A stretch of DNA of 64,000 nucleotides from Conservatibacter flavescens (lineage in GTDB: Bacteria; Pseudomonadota; Gammaproteobacteria; Enterobacterales; Pasteurellaceae). The notes under the pieces are model-generated. The model was not told where the DNA came from. It worked only from the letters and a program-made list of their open reading frames with translations, and did not search any database. Below, piece by piece: positions 9,086 to 20,302 of the stretch (the stretch's first letter is position 1; the number at the start of each line of letters is the position of its first letter). The stretch is from assembly GCF_002795425.1 (NCBI RefSeq), contig NZ_PHHA01000003.1, positions 230,259 through 294,258 of the forward strand. Reading direction: 5' to 3'. A program made the translations under genes and the position numbers.

Positions 9086-10654
9086 TTAATCGCTTACCTT
9101 ATCTGCAAATCGAAATTTTAATGTTCCGATGGTTTCTAAAAAGCGTTTCTCCGCGATTAAGTCTTGTACTATTAATGGATTGCGAGAGAGATAGTCATTT
9201 TCAAAGGTTAACTGCCAATTAGTCAAAGTGCGGTTTAATTTCAAGGAGAATTTTTCGGCCTTCTCTGTGGCTTGCCGTGATTTATTTAACAGCACCGCTA
9301 GACGTAATAAGCGGATTAGGGCCAAAACATCCATATAGTCATAGCGTGAAAATTTGGGTAATTCGCGACGTTTAAACGTGCCGATATGATGGCGCACTAA
9401 TGTGGTTAACAATTCCTGCTGAGCTTTATCAAAACCAGGTAATTCAGTGTTTTGTAATATATAAGCAGAATGATGCTGCAAGCCTCGATGATTAATGACA
9501 ATACCGACTTCATGTAATTGTGCGGCCCATAATAAAATACTACGCATTTCTTGACTCAAATGGGCATTGTTCCAACTTTGATATTCTTGACTGAGCAACA
9601 CTGCGGTTTGATAGACTCGATGTGCTTGATTTTCATCAATATTAAATTGTTCCATTAAACCTTTGGCGGTGCGTTGGCGAATATTACTGACCTGAAAGCC
9701 TTGTTCTAAGCTATAAATGATTCCTTCACGTAAAGCACCGTCAGAATAGCGCATTTTTCGTATTTTAAACACGTCAAATATCGCGGTGAGAATCGCTAAG
9801 CCGGGTACAAAAACGTTCACTCGTTCTTCAAGTAGGCCTGGAATCATGAGCTTATTCATATGATCTGCACGAAGTACTCGCTCAATAAGTTGTTGTAAGC
9901 GAGGGCGTGTAATTAGCCCATCATTGTTAATCGTATGGCTGATGACTTGGGTCACTGTCTTGATCGTGCCTGATGATCCTAAAACGGATTTCCAACCAAG
10001 ATGCTGATATTTTTCGGCAAGATCTTCAATTTTTTTCACCGCACTTTGATAAGCGTGTTCAAAATGCGCTTTAGAGATGATGTTATTAGGAAAATAATGT
10101 TTAGCAAAACTGACACACCCCATGTGACGGCTTTGGGTAATGAGTGGCAAAAAATCGTCACCAATAATCATTTCGGTGGAACCGCCGCCAATATCAATAA
10201 CAAATTTTCGCCCCATTTCTGGCTGGGTATGTGAGGCACCGGCATAAATGAATTCTGCTTCAGATTGGCCAGAAATAATATTGATATGATAGGGAAAAAC
10301 CTGTTGAGCTTGTTGTAAAAAATCTTGATTATTAACTGCGGTTCTGAGAGTGTAAGTGCCGACTACGCGGACATCTTGGGGGGCGAAACCATGTAAACGT
10401 TCAGCAAATAGTGCGAGACATTCCACACCACGCTGAATAGCGGCTTGACTGAGAACATTATTTTCATCAAGACCTTCTGCTAATTGTACCTGTTGTTTTA
10501 AACGTGACAAAATTTGAATAGAGCCATTGATAATCCGCGCAATAATCATATGAAAACTGTTGGAGCCTAAATCAATGGCTGCGATCTCCCGCCCGTCATT
10601 GTTGTGATTAGCGAGTAGTTCAGCGGCTTTGGGAAATAAATTATTCTCTATCAT
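9086..10654 (-). CDS. ppx: Exopolyphosphatase Ppx
   Basis: About 522 residues. The ASKHA-fold ATPase-like N-terminus shows AAIDLGSNSFHMIIAR (phosphate 1), GTYTLR, DIGGGSTEMIIG (phosphate 2) and GSSGTIKT. The C-terminal HD-like region shows AAQLHEVGIVINHRGLQHHS and LVRHH. It removes terminal phosphates from inorganic polyphosphate; the Ppx/GppA family also includes pppGpp phosphatases, but this length and the C-terminal domain fit Ppx. I preferred ATG at 10654 over a GTG two codons earlier because AGAGAG is better placed. It follows the tamB stop by 11 bases in the same operon. Confidence 0.92.
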   Translation of the reverse strand: MIENNLFPKAAELLANHNNDGREIAAIDLGSNSFHMIIARIINGSIQILSRLKQQVQLAEGLDENNVLSQAAIQRGVECLALFAERLHGFAPQDVRVVGTYTLRTAVNNQDFLQQAQQVFPYHINIISGQSEAEFIYAGASHTQPEMGRKFVIDIGGGSTEMIIGDDFLPLITQSRHMGCVSFAKHYFPNNIISKAHFEHAYQSAVKKIEDLAEKYQHLGWKSVLGSSGTIKTVTQVISHTINNDGLITRPRLQQLIERVLRADHMNKLMIPGLLEERVNVFVPGLAILTAIFDVFKIRKMRYSDGALREGIIYSLEQGFQVSNIRQRTAKGLMEQFNIDENQAHRVYQTAVLLSQEYQSWNNAHLSQEMRSILLWAAQLHEVGIVINHRGLQHHSAYILQNTELPGFDKAQQELLTTLVRHHIGTFKRRELPKFSRYDYMDVLALIRLLRLAVLLNKSRQATEKAEKFSLKLNRTLTNWQLTFENDYLSRNPLIVQDLIAEKRFLETIGTLKFRFADKVSD

Positions 10655-10665
10655 AATCACTCTCT

Positions 10666-13600
10666 CTAAAATTCAAATTGATATAATAAATCAAAGGCTT
10701 GGGTTACACCTGATACAGATTGCAAATATAATTGGGGCATTAAACGATAACGCAGTGTAAACTCCGCTAGGCCATCAAATAATCCCACACCATATTTCAC
10801 TTGTAAACGAGGAGTGATATAGCCACTGACAACGACTTTTGAACTATCCCCCACCCCTTGAGTGCCTAAATTGAGATCTCGGATACCAAAGGCTTCGCCA
10901 ATGCCTCCGACTAATTTTCCACTTTTTGCTAGACTGAGTCCTAATAATGCTGCGCCGATAGAACCACTAGACCCCGCATCGCCACTGTTTTCTAAGGAGC
11001 GCCCAGTTAAAATATAAGAAAGGGCTTGGTCTTGTGGCATACTCGGCTCCGAGAAAATACTGACTTCTGGGGAATCCGCGACCCCTGTTACTTTAACCCC
11101 TGCTGTAACATTTGTATCTTCCATTGCTTCTGGGTTACGGATTGCTTCAATATTCAATAATGGTTGTGATGGTAACCCTGAAAAACTAATTTGTCCTTTA
11201 CGGATTAACAAGTCTTGTCCAAATGAGGCATAGCGCCCATTTTTCATATTAACTTGTCCATATAAACCGAGTTTTCCCTTCTCTTGGCGGACGGAAAGTA
11301 ATCCAGTTAAACCGCTTTTTAACCCATATGCATCAAGCCAAACATTATCTCCGATATTAATCGTAAGATCGGATTTAATCAACATGCCTTCTGGCCCTTG
11401 GCGTGGGGTAGTAGGAATATGCACGCGTTCTGTTGGCGCATGGGTTAAAATAACCTCATCACTACTGACAGTCACAGCGCTTTCAGGCAGTTCTTCTACC
11501 TCAATTCGCGCCCATGGAATGTTAATTTCACCGGATAGCTCGAGTAAAGTCGGTGTCGCGGTAACGCGGACATCAGGGCTAATTCTTAAGCGTGCCATAT
11601 TCGGAATATCGACACGAAACTCGTTGGCTTTGGCCGCCAAATTCGCTTCCCAGCGATTGATATCGTGCCAACTGGCGTCGCCTTCAAGAGATAAACGGCT
11701 ATTGTTACTCTGGATATTACCTTGTAAGGTAGAGCGATTTCCATGAAAATCAATGTTTAATTCACCATCACTGATTTCTAATGGCAAACTGGCCATATTC
11801 ATTTTTAAGTTATTGGCATTAAAAGAGCCGTTGAGTAATGGTGTTTCTGCGTTGCCACCAAAGCGTAAGTTAGCATTTACTTGCCCATTAATGTTATCCC
11901 CACGGGAGAGTAGTTGATTAAATAAACGTAAGTTTAATTGGCGAATATCTAATGTTCCGCCTAATTGACGTTTTTGCTGAATATCTTGAACTTGTAAATC
12001 CGCATTGATGGTTGCTTGGTCTTGCAAACGAATTTGGGATTTTAGATTGGCATTATTATCAACCAATTTGGCCTCTACGTTCAGCGATGGAATCGCTAAT
12101 TTAAAGGTATTATGTTGGATTTTTTGCGATACGGCTAAATTATTTCCCTCAACGTTAATGTCAAACGTGAAAGGTTTATCGCTAAACCAAGCAACCTTAC
12201 CTTGACTCTTCAGCTGTCCAGTCAGTAGCTGATCTTGTTCAGTCAGTTTATTGACCAGTGTGAGATCAAGCTTGCGGATATCGAAAGGGACCTCTCCTGT
12301 GACACCGGCTTTAAAGGTTTGAGGAAAACACAGTTCAATCTCAGTGCTATGCCAGCAGTGAGGCGCGATAGTAGCGCTTAATTGTGTATTATCATATTCA
12401 ATGTTGACGGCTTGATTTTTACTGATATTACCAATAGGTGAACGAATATTCGTTTGTCCAAGGCTACCTTTCCAAATTTGTGAAGTGCGGTCAAAACTGC
12501 CGGATAAATCTAAATTTGCGGCCACAGGATCACCTTGTGAACGCAGGGTGAGTGTGTGTTGTTGTTCATTACCTTGTAGATTTAACGCTAATTGACTAAT
12601 TTTCGTTTCACCATATTGAAAGCCATTTAGCTTAATGTCTGCTTGTCCTTGAATTTGTTGTTGGCTGTGAATATTGCTTTGTATGCTTGCTTTGGTTAAC
12701 TGCATATCTTGGAAGCGGATATTGTTTCCCACTAAATCTATATTCAGTTGTGGTTCACGAATACTGCCTTGAATATGGGCATTGCCGGATAATGCAGCAC
12801 TAAAATTGGGTAATAGACCACTTAAATTCGGGGCATTTATGGTCAATTTTAAGTCTGACGTATCGTTAAGATGACCTTTTACTTGAATATGGTTGTCGCC
12901 ATAGTTCAAGGTTAACTGAGGAATAGTCAGTAAGTTATCTTGGCTGGCATCAAGTTGTCCTTTGAGGCTCAATGGTCGACCTGAAAAAGTGCCTTGAAGA
13001 TCTAAAACGGGTAGTTTTACCAGCCAGTCATGACTTTTCGCATAACCAGAGGATTCTAATGTGCCGGATAAGGTGGCTGCCCAATCTTTCCAATGGGTTG
13101 CAGTATTTATTTTGTCTAAATTGACCGCACTTTGCCATTGCAACCCTTCCTTCCAATCTACTTGCCCTGTGAGTGTTGTTGTACCATTAAGGGCGTTTAA
13201 TTGGGCATTGTCAATTTTGGCTTGCGTCAGCCCACCGCTTATGGCGAGCTTTAATTGTGCCGCGGGTATACCCATACCCTGAGCATTACCGGAAAACTGA
13301 ATTTGATAATCTAATAGATTGCCTTGTGCATTTAGGTCGATATTTTTGGCAATAAATGGATCGTTGCCTTTAAATGGATAACGTATTTGCGGGCTGCTTA
13401 GTTGTAATTGAAACGGTGTTTTAGGTTCGTTCAACGATACGTTAGCAGTTAATAAAGCATCAATACCTGTGGTTTTTAACTCAAGTGCGGTTTGTTTTCG
13501 TAAAGATCCTGATAGCGTTAAATCAAGTGTGGTGTCAGGTAGTAACGTTTCTTGTTCTGTGTTGAACTCGTGGATATTACCGTGTAAGTGTAAATTGAGT

Positions 13601-14628
13601 GGGAAGTCTTCATTGAGTTGAATCGTTCCTTGGCTATGCAGATTGCCTAAAGAGCTTTCTATGTCAAAAGTTGTTAATTGCACAGTGTAATCTGTCGCAT
13701 CAGCTTGTAGCTGGACATGTGGAATGGTAATCGTTTGTTGGCTATCACCAGTATGGTGGACATAGCGCCAATCTTTGCCTTGAATATTGGTAATGTGCAT
13801 ATCAAAAGGCAATTCAATTTGGTGTAAATTGGCTAATAAAGGTGCGGCAAGTTGCTGTTCTATTTCATTCCAATGTGTATTTAAAGGCGTATTGTCGGCT
13901 TGTTGCTGTGCATTAACCACAGCATCTTTTACATTCGCAGCCGTTTCTTTGGCGGCATTGGCGGTCGCATCAATAACTTTTTGTACATCCTCTTGGTCAT
14001 GGACGGTAAAATAAAGTTGCTCAAACTGGGTTGGTAAGAGGGTTAGCCCTGATGCATTATTTAAGGTGGCCGCACTTTTAAAGAGGCCAAGTTGGATTTC
14101 GCTGTTATCAATTTTCACCAACAGGTTATCGACCTCGACATTTTTCACCTCAACAGAAATCGGTAAGTTTATGCGCTGCATTGGGGTTGTGTCTTTGTCT
14201 TCCTCTTCTGGAGATGGCGGTAATTTCGCGGTATCAATCAGAATTTGTGGGTGTGTGATCCTCAGGTCTTCTAAACAGATCTTACGTTGCCATAAACAAT
14301 GAAAATCAAGCTGTAAATGCGCTTGCTCAATTAGCGTATCTACTCCTTCAGATTGGTAACGGATCTGCTGTAATGTTAATCCGTCTTGTAATCCTCCGCT
14401 GACTTGTTCAATACTCAGGGCATCTAACCACTGATCTGCAAGTTTAATCAGTTTTATTTGGCCGGCATTAGTGGATAACATACCGACTAAGACAAAAACA
14501 GGGACCAAAATGACCGCACTTATGCCACCTAGTACACAACACCAACGCTTTTTCTTACTATGAGGTTTATTGGTCGGTGTTATTTTAGTATCTTCTGTTT
14601 GCTGAGAAACGTTTTCGCTGTTAGTCAT
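10666..14628 (-). CDS. tamB: Translocation and assembly module subunit TamB
   Basis: 1320 residues. A single N-terminal membrane anchor (about residues 30-52, after KKKRWCC) is followed by a very long periplasmic region of alternating beta segments (AsmA/DUF490 type) and the conserved C-terminal DUF490 domain (LLSVRQEKGKLGLYGQVNMK, ILTGRSLENSG, LQVKYGVGLFDG). TamB spans the periplasm and works with TamA in outer-membrane protein insertion and phospholipid transport. Its ATG directly follows the TAA of tamA with no gap, so translation is probably coupled. The gene holds several uptake cores, seen as VKCGQ-type or RTSQ-type insertions in the protein. Confidence 0.95.
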   Translation of the reverse strand: MTNSENVSQQTEDTKITPTNKPHSKKKRWCCVLGGISAVILVPVFVLVGMLSTNAGQIKLIKLADQWLDALSIEQVSGGLQDGLTLQQIRYQSEGVDTLIEQAHLQLDFHCLWQRKICLEDLRITHPQILIDTAKLPPSPEEEDKDTTPMQRINLPISVEVKNVEVDNLLVKIDNSEIQLGLFKSAATLNNASGLTLLPTQFEQLYFTVHDQEDVQKVIDATANAAKETAANVKDAVVNAQQQADNTPLNTHWNEIEQQLAAPLLANLHQIELPFDMHITNIQGKDWRYVHHTGDSQQTITIPHVQLQADATDYTVQLTTFDIESSLGNLHSQGTIQLNEDFPLNLHLHGNIHEFNTEQETLLPDTTLDLTLSGSLRKQTALELKTTGIDALLTANVSLNEPKTPFQLQLSSPQIRYPFKGNDPFIAKNIDLNAQGNLLDYQIQFSGNAQGMGIPAAQLKLAISGGLTQAKIDNAQLNALNGTTTLTGQVDWKEGLQWQSAVNLDKINTATHWKDWAATLSGTLESSGYAKSHDWLVKLPVLDLQGTFSGRPLSLKGQLDASQDNLLTIPQLTLNYGDNHIQVKGHLNDTSDLKLTINAPNLSGLLPNFSAALSGNAHIQGSIREPQLNIDLVGNNIRFQDMQLTKASIQSNIHSQQQIQGQADIKLNGFQYGETKISQLALNLQGNEQQHTLTLRSQGDPVAANLDLSGSFDRTSQIWKGSLGQTNIRSPIGNISKNQAVNIEYDNTQLSATIAPHCWHSTEIELCFPQTFKAGVTGEVPFDIRKLDLTLVNKLTEQDQLLTGQLKSQGKVAWFSDKPFTFDINVEGNNLAVSQKIQHNTFKLAIPSLNVEAKLVDNNANLKSQIRLQDQATINADLQVQDIQQKRQLGGTLDIRQLNLRLFNQLLSRGDNINGQVNANLRFGGNAETPLLNGSFNANNLKMNMASLPLEISDGELNIDFHGNRSTLQGNIQSNNSRLSLEGDASWHDINRWEANLAAKANEFRVDIPNMARLRISPDVRVTATPTLLELSGEINIPWARIEVEELPESAVTVSSDEVILTHAPTERVHIPTTPRQGPEGMLIKSDLTINIGDNVWLDAYGLKSGLTGLLSVRQEKGKLGLYGQVNMKNGRYASFGQDLLIRKGQISFSGLPSQPLLNIEAIRNPEAMEDTNVTAGVKVTGVADSPEVSIFSEPSMPQDQALSYILTGRSLENSGDAGSSGSIGAALLGLSLAKSGKLVGGIGEAFGIRDLNLGTQGVGDSSKVVVSGYITPRLQVKYGVGLFDGLAEFTLRYRLMPQLYLQSVSGVTQAFDLLYQFEF

Positions 14629-16350
14629 TTATAGCTCCGATCCTAAGCCAATATAAAATTGGATATTCTTGCTGTTATCTTTATCACGAATTGGGGTAGC
14701 AATGTCAATTTTTACTGCACCGACAGGCGAGGCCCAGCGTAAACCAATGCCCGCACCATAACGTAGTTCATCTGTACTAAAAGAGTTAGCGGCTAAACCC
14801 GTATCGGCAAAAGTCGCTAACCACCAGTCTTGATAGACTTGATATTGGTATTCTAAGGTGCCTGTGGCTAAACGGGAGCCACCGACTAATTTCCCTTCAT
14901 GATTTTTGGGGGAAATCTTTTTATAGCCATAACCTCGTACACTCCGATCGCCACCTGCAAAGAAACGTAATGCCGGTGGCATACGGGCTAAATCATTAGT
15001 ATGCAACCAACCGAGTTCACCACGCACATAGAAACGATGGTTATCAGCAAAAGTACGGATCCAACTGGTTGAGGCGCGGATGCTTAGAAAATTCACATCA
15101 GAAAACCATAATTTACGCCCTAGATCGACGGTTAAACGTTGAGCATCTCCCCAGTCAGGAAATAACCCACCACGAAGACGAGTACGATTGACAGAGGCCG
15201 TGGGATAAAGTAATAGGGTTTTTTCTGATTGATTCGCCTGAGTAAATGAATCGTAGCGCGCTCGCATACCAAGAGAGTATTGCCAGCCTGTTGGGTGATT
15301 CCAATAGCGCAATGCCCCCATTGTTGCAGCGAGGGATTTTGTGTCATTTTTATCTTCATTTTCTACCCCTGCCACAAATTCATAATAATAATCTAATGGG
15401 TTTTTTAGCAATGGCATTTTATACGTGGCTTCAAAGGTTTGTTTTGGCGCAGAAAGATATAGGTCGCTACGAAAACTGTGTCCACGATTATTGATCCAAG
15501 GTTTTGACCAGCCCAATTGAAAACGCGGGCCGACATCAGAAGAATAACCTATCCCGACTTCCATGCTGTTCTTTTTGCGTGGATACAAGGATACATCAAG
15601 ATTCACGATCTTTTGTTTATCATTGAGCTCCGGTTGAATAAGTACCGATGAAAACCAATTAGATGAAGAAAAATCGGAAGTCAGAGTCGATAAATCATTG
15701 ATTAAATAAGGCTCTCCGGATTTTAGCTTCAGCATGTTGCGTAAATAATCTTCTCGAATTTGAGAATGATGAAAACGGATATCGCCATAATGATAACGAT
15801 CGCCACTATCAAAAAGTAAACGCCACCATGCTTGATGTGTTGATGGCATGACTTCTAAACGATGAACCAAAAATTCAGCATCAAAATAGCCGCGCTTGAT
15901 TGCTAAGGTATTGAGCGCACTTTTATAATCATCATAGGTACCATGGTTTAACTGAGTACCCGGTTTAGGTAATTCTTTATCTAAGGTTTGAAATGCTTCA
16001 TCATCACTTGCTTGACCGATGATAAGTACATCCGCTTCTGCAATTTTAACCGCCTCGCCAACTTGTACATTTGCGATTAATTCTTGGCCGTTACGATGAT
16101 AGCTAATGATAGAACCATAATACCCTTCTGCTCGTAATGCTTTATCAATGGCTTCGCTAACAAGAGATTGATAGCGTTCAGAACCGTCGGCTTCTTCTGG
16201 GTTAATAGCATTCACATGAATACGCACGTTATCGTTTAATGCGGCATTATGAATACCTTCTACTTTCAGTGACACAGATTGCGCTGCAAAAGCAATATTT
16301 GCACTGAAGAAAAGCATAAATGTGAGTTGGGATAGTTTTCGAAACTGCAC
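14629..16350 (-). CDS. tamA: Translocation and assembly module outer-membrane subunit TamA
   Basis: 573 residues. A signal peptide (ends about IAFA) is followed by POTRA domains (about 23-270) and an Omp85-type 16-strand barrel. The Omp85 markers [19 protein letters not shown] (the RGY lid-lock loop) and [20 protein letters not shown] are clear. It is the outer-membrane part of the TAM complex with TamB. It is the first gene of the tamA-tamB-ppx operon and is divergent from anmK. Confidence 0.95.
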   Translation of the reverse strand: MQFRKLSQLTFMLFFSANIAFAAQSVSLKVEGIHNAALNDNVRIHVNAINPEEADGSERYQSLVSEAIDKALRAEGYYGSIISYHRNGQELIANVQVGEAVKIAEADVLIIGQASDDEAFQTLDKELPKPGTQLNHGTYDDYKSALNTLAIKRGYFDAEFLVHRLEVMPSTHQAWWRLLFDSGDRYHYGDIRFHHSQIREDYLRNMLKLKSGEPYLINDLSTLTSDFSSSNWFSSVLIQPELNDKQKIVNLDVSLYPRKKNSMEVGIGYSSDVGPRFQLGWSKPWINNRGHSFRSDLYLSAPKQTFEATYKMPLLKNPLDYYYEFVAGVENEDKNDTKSLAATMGALRYWNHPTGWQYSLGMRARYDSFTQANQSEKTLLLYPTASVNRTRLRGGLFPDWGDAQRLTVDLGRKLWFSDVNFLSIRASTSWIRTFADNHRFYVRGELGWLHTNDLARMPPALRFFAGGDRSVRGYGYKKISPKNHEGKLVGGSRLATGTLEYQYQVYQDWWLATFADTGLAANSFSTDELRYGAGIGLRWASPVGAVKIDIATPIRDKDNSKNIQFYIGLGSEL

Positions 16351-16470
16351 TGGGTCACCATTGAAATTTTTCTTTTACTAATTCAGGTAGTTTACCTTTT
16401 CAAGCCATAGATTGCCAGCCCTATGAAAATATGTCAATTTCGCATAATATATGCCTTAAGCGAGGATATT

Positions 16471-17583
16471 ATGAGTACAGCATATTACATTGGAATTATG
16501 TCCGGCACGAGTCTAGATGGCGTAGATTTGGCTTTAATGGATTTTGGACAATCAGAACCGCGATTTGTTACCGCAGATTTTGTTCCCATGCCGGAAAATT
16601 TACGTAAAAAACTGACCGCACTTTTACGTACTGGTGAAGTTAATTTACAACAATTAGGCGAGATTGATCATCAGTTGGGTCTGCTGTATGGGGACTGTGT
16701 GAATCAATTTTTAGTCAAACAACAGCTGCCCCCCGAGTCTATTATCGCGATAGGGTGTCATGGACAGACCATTTGGCATGCGCCACAGGGGAATTTTCCT
16801 TTTACATTACAAATTGGCGATATGCATCTTTTGGCGGCTAAAACGCAGATTACGGTGATTGCAGATTTTCGTCGCAAAGATATGGCTTACGGTGGACAAG
16901 GCGCGCCATTGGTTCCGGCATTTCATCAAGCATTATTTGCAGATGAAACACAAGGCACGGTAGTATTAAATATTGGTGGGATCAGTAATGTTTCTTGTCT
17001 CATACCCAATCAGCCTGTTTTAGGCTACGATGTTGGGCCAGGTAATACTTTGTTAGATCAATGGATTGAAAAACATCAACAGCAACGCTATGACAAAGAT
17101 GCAGCTTGGGCGCGAACAGGACAAGTTTGTCATCAATTGTTAGCGGATTTGCTCGACGAACCGTTTTTCCACTTGGCTCCCCCTAAAAGTACAGGAAGAG
17201 AATTGTTCAACCTTTTATGGTTGGAAAAAAAACTACAAAAACATACCGCACTTTTACCACAAAATGTTCAAGCAACACTTGTTGAGTTCACTGCACAAAG
17301 TATTGTGAATGCGTTGATGACGATTCATACATCGTTGCCTTGTCGTTTATTAGTCTGTGGTGGTGGAGCAAGCAATCCATTATTAATGGAGCGCTTAATA
17401 GCGTTATTACCACAATGGCATGTCACAACGACAGAGGCATTTGGCTTGCACCCCGATGATGTGGAAGCTGCCGCATTTGCTTGGCTAGCGTATCAACGTT
17501 TGCAAGGGTTGCCATCAAACTTACCTAGCGTGACAGGTGCGCAGCGAACCGTTAGTTTGGGGGCGATTTTTCCTAAGCCTTAG
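16471..17583 (+). CDS. anmK: Anhydro-N-acetylmuramic acid kinase AnmK
   Basis: 370 residues, as in E. coli. The nucleotide motif [15 protein letters not shown] is at the start, with [28 protein letters not shown] and NIGGISNVS further on. It hydrolyses and phosphorylates 1,6-anhydro-MurNAc to MurNAc-6-phosphate in cell-wall recycling. I chose the ATG preceded by GAGGATATT; the frame is open 16 codons further up but without a good ribosome site. It carries two uptake cores and converges with rsmD. Confidence 0.96.
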   Translation: MSTAYYIGIMSGTSLDGVDLALMDFGQSEPRFVTADFVPMPENLRKKLTALLRTGEVNLQQLGEIDHQLGLLYGDCVNQFLVKQQLPPESIIAIGCHGQTIWHAPQGNFPFTLQIGDMHLLAAKTQITVIADFRRKDMAYGGQGAPLVPAFHQALFADETQGTVVLNIGGISNVSCLIPNQPVLGYDVGPGNTLLDQWIEKHQQQRYDKDAAWARTGQVCHQLLADLLDEPFFHLAPPKSTGRELFNLLWLEKKLQKHTALLPQNVQATLVEFTAQSIVNALMTIHTSLPCRLLVCGGGASNPLLMERLIALLPQWHVTTTEAFGLHPDDVEAAAFAWLAYQRLQGLPSNLPSVTGAQRTVSLGAIFPKP

Positions 17584-17592
17584 AGACAGGGA

Positions 17593-18189
17593 TTAATGCA
17601 CTACTTGGTATAAGCGATAACATACCATGCCTGTGGTTTTTTCTTTTAATAATCGCCAATTAGCCGGTGTGGTGAGGGGCTGAACCTTTTCGGTTTCCAC
17701 ATAAATTATGGCATTATCCGCTAACCAATCATGTTGCTGGAGTAGTTGAATGGCTTGTTCCGTTAGTCCTAAATGAAAGGGTGGATCAAGGAAAACAATA
17801 TCAAAGTGCGGTGTGTTTTTTGCAAGTTTTAAGAAGTCCAAGCTATTTTGCTGGATCACTTTTCCTTGTTCAGGTGAACAATTCAAGGTCGCGAGATTTT
17901 GTTTTAATTGGTGGACTACGCGGGCATCTAATTCAACAAAGGTGACACTTTTCGCGTGGCGCGATAATGCCTCAAATCCTAATGAACCACTACCGGCAAA
18001 ACAATCTAAACAATGTGCATCAATAATATAAGGCATCAACCAATTAAATAGGGTTTCTTTAACCCGATCCCCCGTTGGTCGCAAACCCTCGCGGTTTAAG
18101 ACCGGCAGTTTTCGCCCACGCCATTTTCCAGCGATAATACGGACTTCACCCTTATTGTTTGAAATTTGGTTGGAATGGTTTTTTTTCAT
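17593..18189 (-). CDS. rsmD: 16S rRNA (guanine966-N2)-methyltransferase RsmD
   Basis: 198 residues, the length of E. coli RsmD. It has VRIIAGKWRGRKLPV at the N-terminus, the S-adenosylmethionine site DCFAGSGSLGFEALSR (from 62) and the catalytic DPPF at 135-138. It methylates G966 of 16S rRNA in the small subunit. The start MKKNHS is chosen by family fit; the ribosome site is weak, and an in-frame ATG 11 codons upstream is no better. It is divergent from ftsY, the usual arrangement in gamma-proteobacteria. Confidence 0.94.
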   Translation of the reverse strand: MKKNHSNQISNNKGEVRIIAGKWRGRKLPVLNREGLRPTGDRVKETLFNWLMPYIIDAHCLDCFAGSGSLGFEALSRHAKSVTFVELDARVVHQLKQNLATLNCSPEQGKVIQQNSLDFLKLAKNTPHFDIVFLDPPFHLGLTEQAIQLLQQHDWLADNAIIYVETEKVQPLTTPANWRLLKEKTTGMVCYRLYQVVH

Positions 18190-18274
18190 GTCGGATATGC
18201 AAATAAATGATAATATAAGCATATTTTAGTCTATTTTAAGATTTTGAGCTATTGTTCAAGCGGAAAGGTAGTAT

Positions 18275-19630
18275 ATGTCAGAGAAGAAAAAAGGTTTTTG
18301 GTCTTGGCTAGGCTTAGGCAAGCAGAAAGAAGAGAATGTTGTAGAAGAACGCGTTGAGGAAACACAAGAAGCAGAATTGCCTGTTGAGGCAGAACAGGTT
18401 GATTCAGAGCCTGAGTCGCATGAATCTACAACGCAAGCGGATGTTGTGCCAGAACTGACAGAGGTTGTGGAAAATTTTGCGAAAGAAGAAACGCAGCTTA
18501 TTTTAGAAGAAAATGCGACGGCGCTTGAGCCTATAGAACTTGAACAAGTGTTGCCAGAGCCTACTGAAGAGGACGTGAAGTCAGCCAGTGTCGAGGTTGT
18601 AGAAAGTGCGGTCGATATTGAACCACTTTTTTCAGAAGAGGAAGAAGCCTCTGAGGTTGTAGCGCCTCAAGAGATGTCTAGTGATACCCAAGAGAAACCC
18701 AGTGAAGGTGGTTTTTTTAGTCGCTTAGTGAAAGGATTGCTCAAGACTAAACAGAATATTGGGGCGGGCTTTCGCAGTTTATTTCGGGGCAAAAAAATTG
18801 ATGATGAGTTGTTTGAGGAATTAGAAGAACAGCTATTGATCGCGGATATTGGTGTGCCGACTACCAATAAGATCATTCATAATTTAACGCAACATGCTAG
18901 CCGTAAACAATTACAAGATGCGGATTTGCTTTATCAGCAATTGAAAGTTGAAATGTCTGAGATTTTAAAGCCAGTAGAACAGCCGTTAGTGATTGATCAC
19001 AATAAAAAACCGTATGTCATTTTAATGGTGGGTGTCAATGGTGTGGGGAAAACAACGACTATTGGTAAGCTTGCTCGTCAATTTCAGTCTCAAGGGAAAT
19101 CTGTTATGTTGGCGGCCGGAGATACCTTTCGTGCGGCAGCGGTGGAGCAATTGCAAGTTTGGGGCGAACGTAACCATATTCCAGTGGTTGCTCAAAGTAC
19201 AGGATCTGATTCGGCTTCAGTCATTTTTGATGCCATGCAGTCTGCAGCGGCACGTGGCACAGATATCCTGATTGCGGATACGGCAGGACGTTTGCAAAAC
19301 AAAAATAATCTGATGGACGAGTTGAAGAAAATTGTTCGGGTGATGAAAAAATATGATGAAACCGCCCCACATGAAATTATGCTCACGCTTGATGCTGGAA
19401 CTGGGCAGAATGCGATTAGCCAAGCAAAAATCTTTCATGAGGCTGTAGGCTTAACGGGGATTAGCTTAACTAAACTAGATGGTACTGCCAAAGGCGGTGT
19501 CATTTTTGCGATAGCTGACCAATTTAATTTACCGATTCGTTATATCGGTGTGGGTGAAAAAATCGAGGATTTACGCCAGTTTAATGCTGACGAATTTATT
19601 GATGCCCTTTTTGTACAGGAAGAAGAATAG
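18275..19630 (+). CDS. ftsY: Signal recognition particle receptor FtsY
   Basis: 451 residues. A basic amphipathic N-terminus (MSEKKKGFWSWLGLGKQ) and a long acidic A-domain (about 20-145, rich in Glu) precede the SRP-GTPase NG domain. The P-loop GVNGVGKT is at 253-260, DTAGR from 335 and TKLDGTAKGG from 399. It receives ribosome-SRP complexes at the inner membrane. First gene of ftsY-ftsE-ftsX, which follow at 9-base gaps. An uptake core at 18604 lies in the variable A-domain, where it does little harm to the protein. Confidence 0.97.
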   Translation: MSEKKKGFWSWLGLGKQKEENVVEERVEETQEAELPVEAEQVDSEPESHESTTQADVVPELTEVVENFAKEETQLILEENATALEPIELEQVLPEPTEEDVKSASVEVVESAVDIEPLFSEEEEASEVVAPQEMSSDTQEKPSEGGFFSRLVKGLLKTKQNIGAGFRSLFRGKKIDDELFEELEEQLLIADIGVPTTNKIIHNLTQHASRKQLQDADLLYQQLKVEMSEILKPVEQPLVIDHNKKPYVILMVGVNGVGKTTTIGKLARQFQSQGKSVMLAAGDTFRAAAVEQLQVWGERNHIPVVAQSTGSDSASVIFDAMQSAAARGTDILIADTAGRLQNKNNLMDELKKIVRVMKKYDETAPHEIMLTLDAGTGQNAISQAKIFHEAVGLTGISLTKLDGTAKGGVIFAIADQFNLPIRYIGVGEKIEDLRQFNADEFIDALFVQEEE

Positions 19631-19639
19631 AGTAACGCT

Positions 19640-20293
19640 ATGATTAGATTTTCAAATGTCAGCAAAGCCTATTTAGGCGGTAAACCTGCATTACAAGGGC
19701 TGACTTTTCATTTGCCTGTAGGCAGTATGACTTATTTAATGGGGCATTCTGGTGCAGGGAAAAGTACCTTATTGAAATTGATTATGGGAATAGAGCGTGC
19801 GAATGGGGGGAATATTTGGTTTAACGGCCATGATATTACCCGTTTAAATAAGCACGAAATTCCTTTTTTACGCCGTCAGATTGGTATGGTACACCAAGAT
19901 TATCGCTTATTATCTGATCGTTCTATTTTGGATAATGTGTCTTTGCCGTTAATTATTAGTGGTATGCATCCTCATGAAATCAAGCGCCGCGCTTCAGCTG
20001 CCTTAGATCGGGTGGGATTACTCAATCGAGCAAATCATCTACCTATTCATCTTTCAGGGGGCGAGCAGCAACGCGTGGATATTGCTCGTGCTATTGTGAA
20101 TCGTCCGCAGCTGTTATTGGCTGATGAACCAACGGGTAATCTTGATGAAGCCTTATCCTTAGATATTTTTTCCTTATTTGAAGAATTTAATCGTGCCGGC
20201 GTGACCGTGTTAATTGCTACTCATGATCGTGCATTAGTTCAACAGAAACCCAAACCTTGCCTTATTCTAGAGCAAGGGCATTTACGTTATTAG
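19640..20293 (+). CDS. ftsE: Cell division ATP-binding protein FtsE
   Basis: 217 residues, a full ABC ATPase: Walker A GHSGAGKST (35-43), Q-loop near VHQDYRLL, signature LSGGEQQR (138-145), Walker B LLLADE (158-163) and the switch histidine in THDRALV. With FtsX it forms a divisome complex that activates periplasmic amidases through EnvC-type activators. Sits 9 bases after ftsY and 9 before ftsX. Confidence 0.96.
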   Translation: MIRFSNVSKAYLGGKPALQGLTFHLPVGSMTYLMGHSGAGKSTLLKLIMGIERANGGNIWFNGHDITRLNKHEIPFLRRQIGMVHQDYRLLSDRSILDNVSLPLIISGMHPHEIKRRASAALDRVGLLNRANHLPIHLSGGEQQRVDIARAIVNRPQLLLADEPTGNLDEALSLDIFSLFEEFNRAGVTVLIATHDRALVQQKPKPCLILEQGHLRY

Positions 20294-20302
20294 GAACCGG
20301 TT

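Noticed and set aside
15132..15494. Frames on both strands inside tamA
   Set aside because: They lie in a clear Omp85 gene, have no ribosome sites and no family text.
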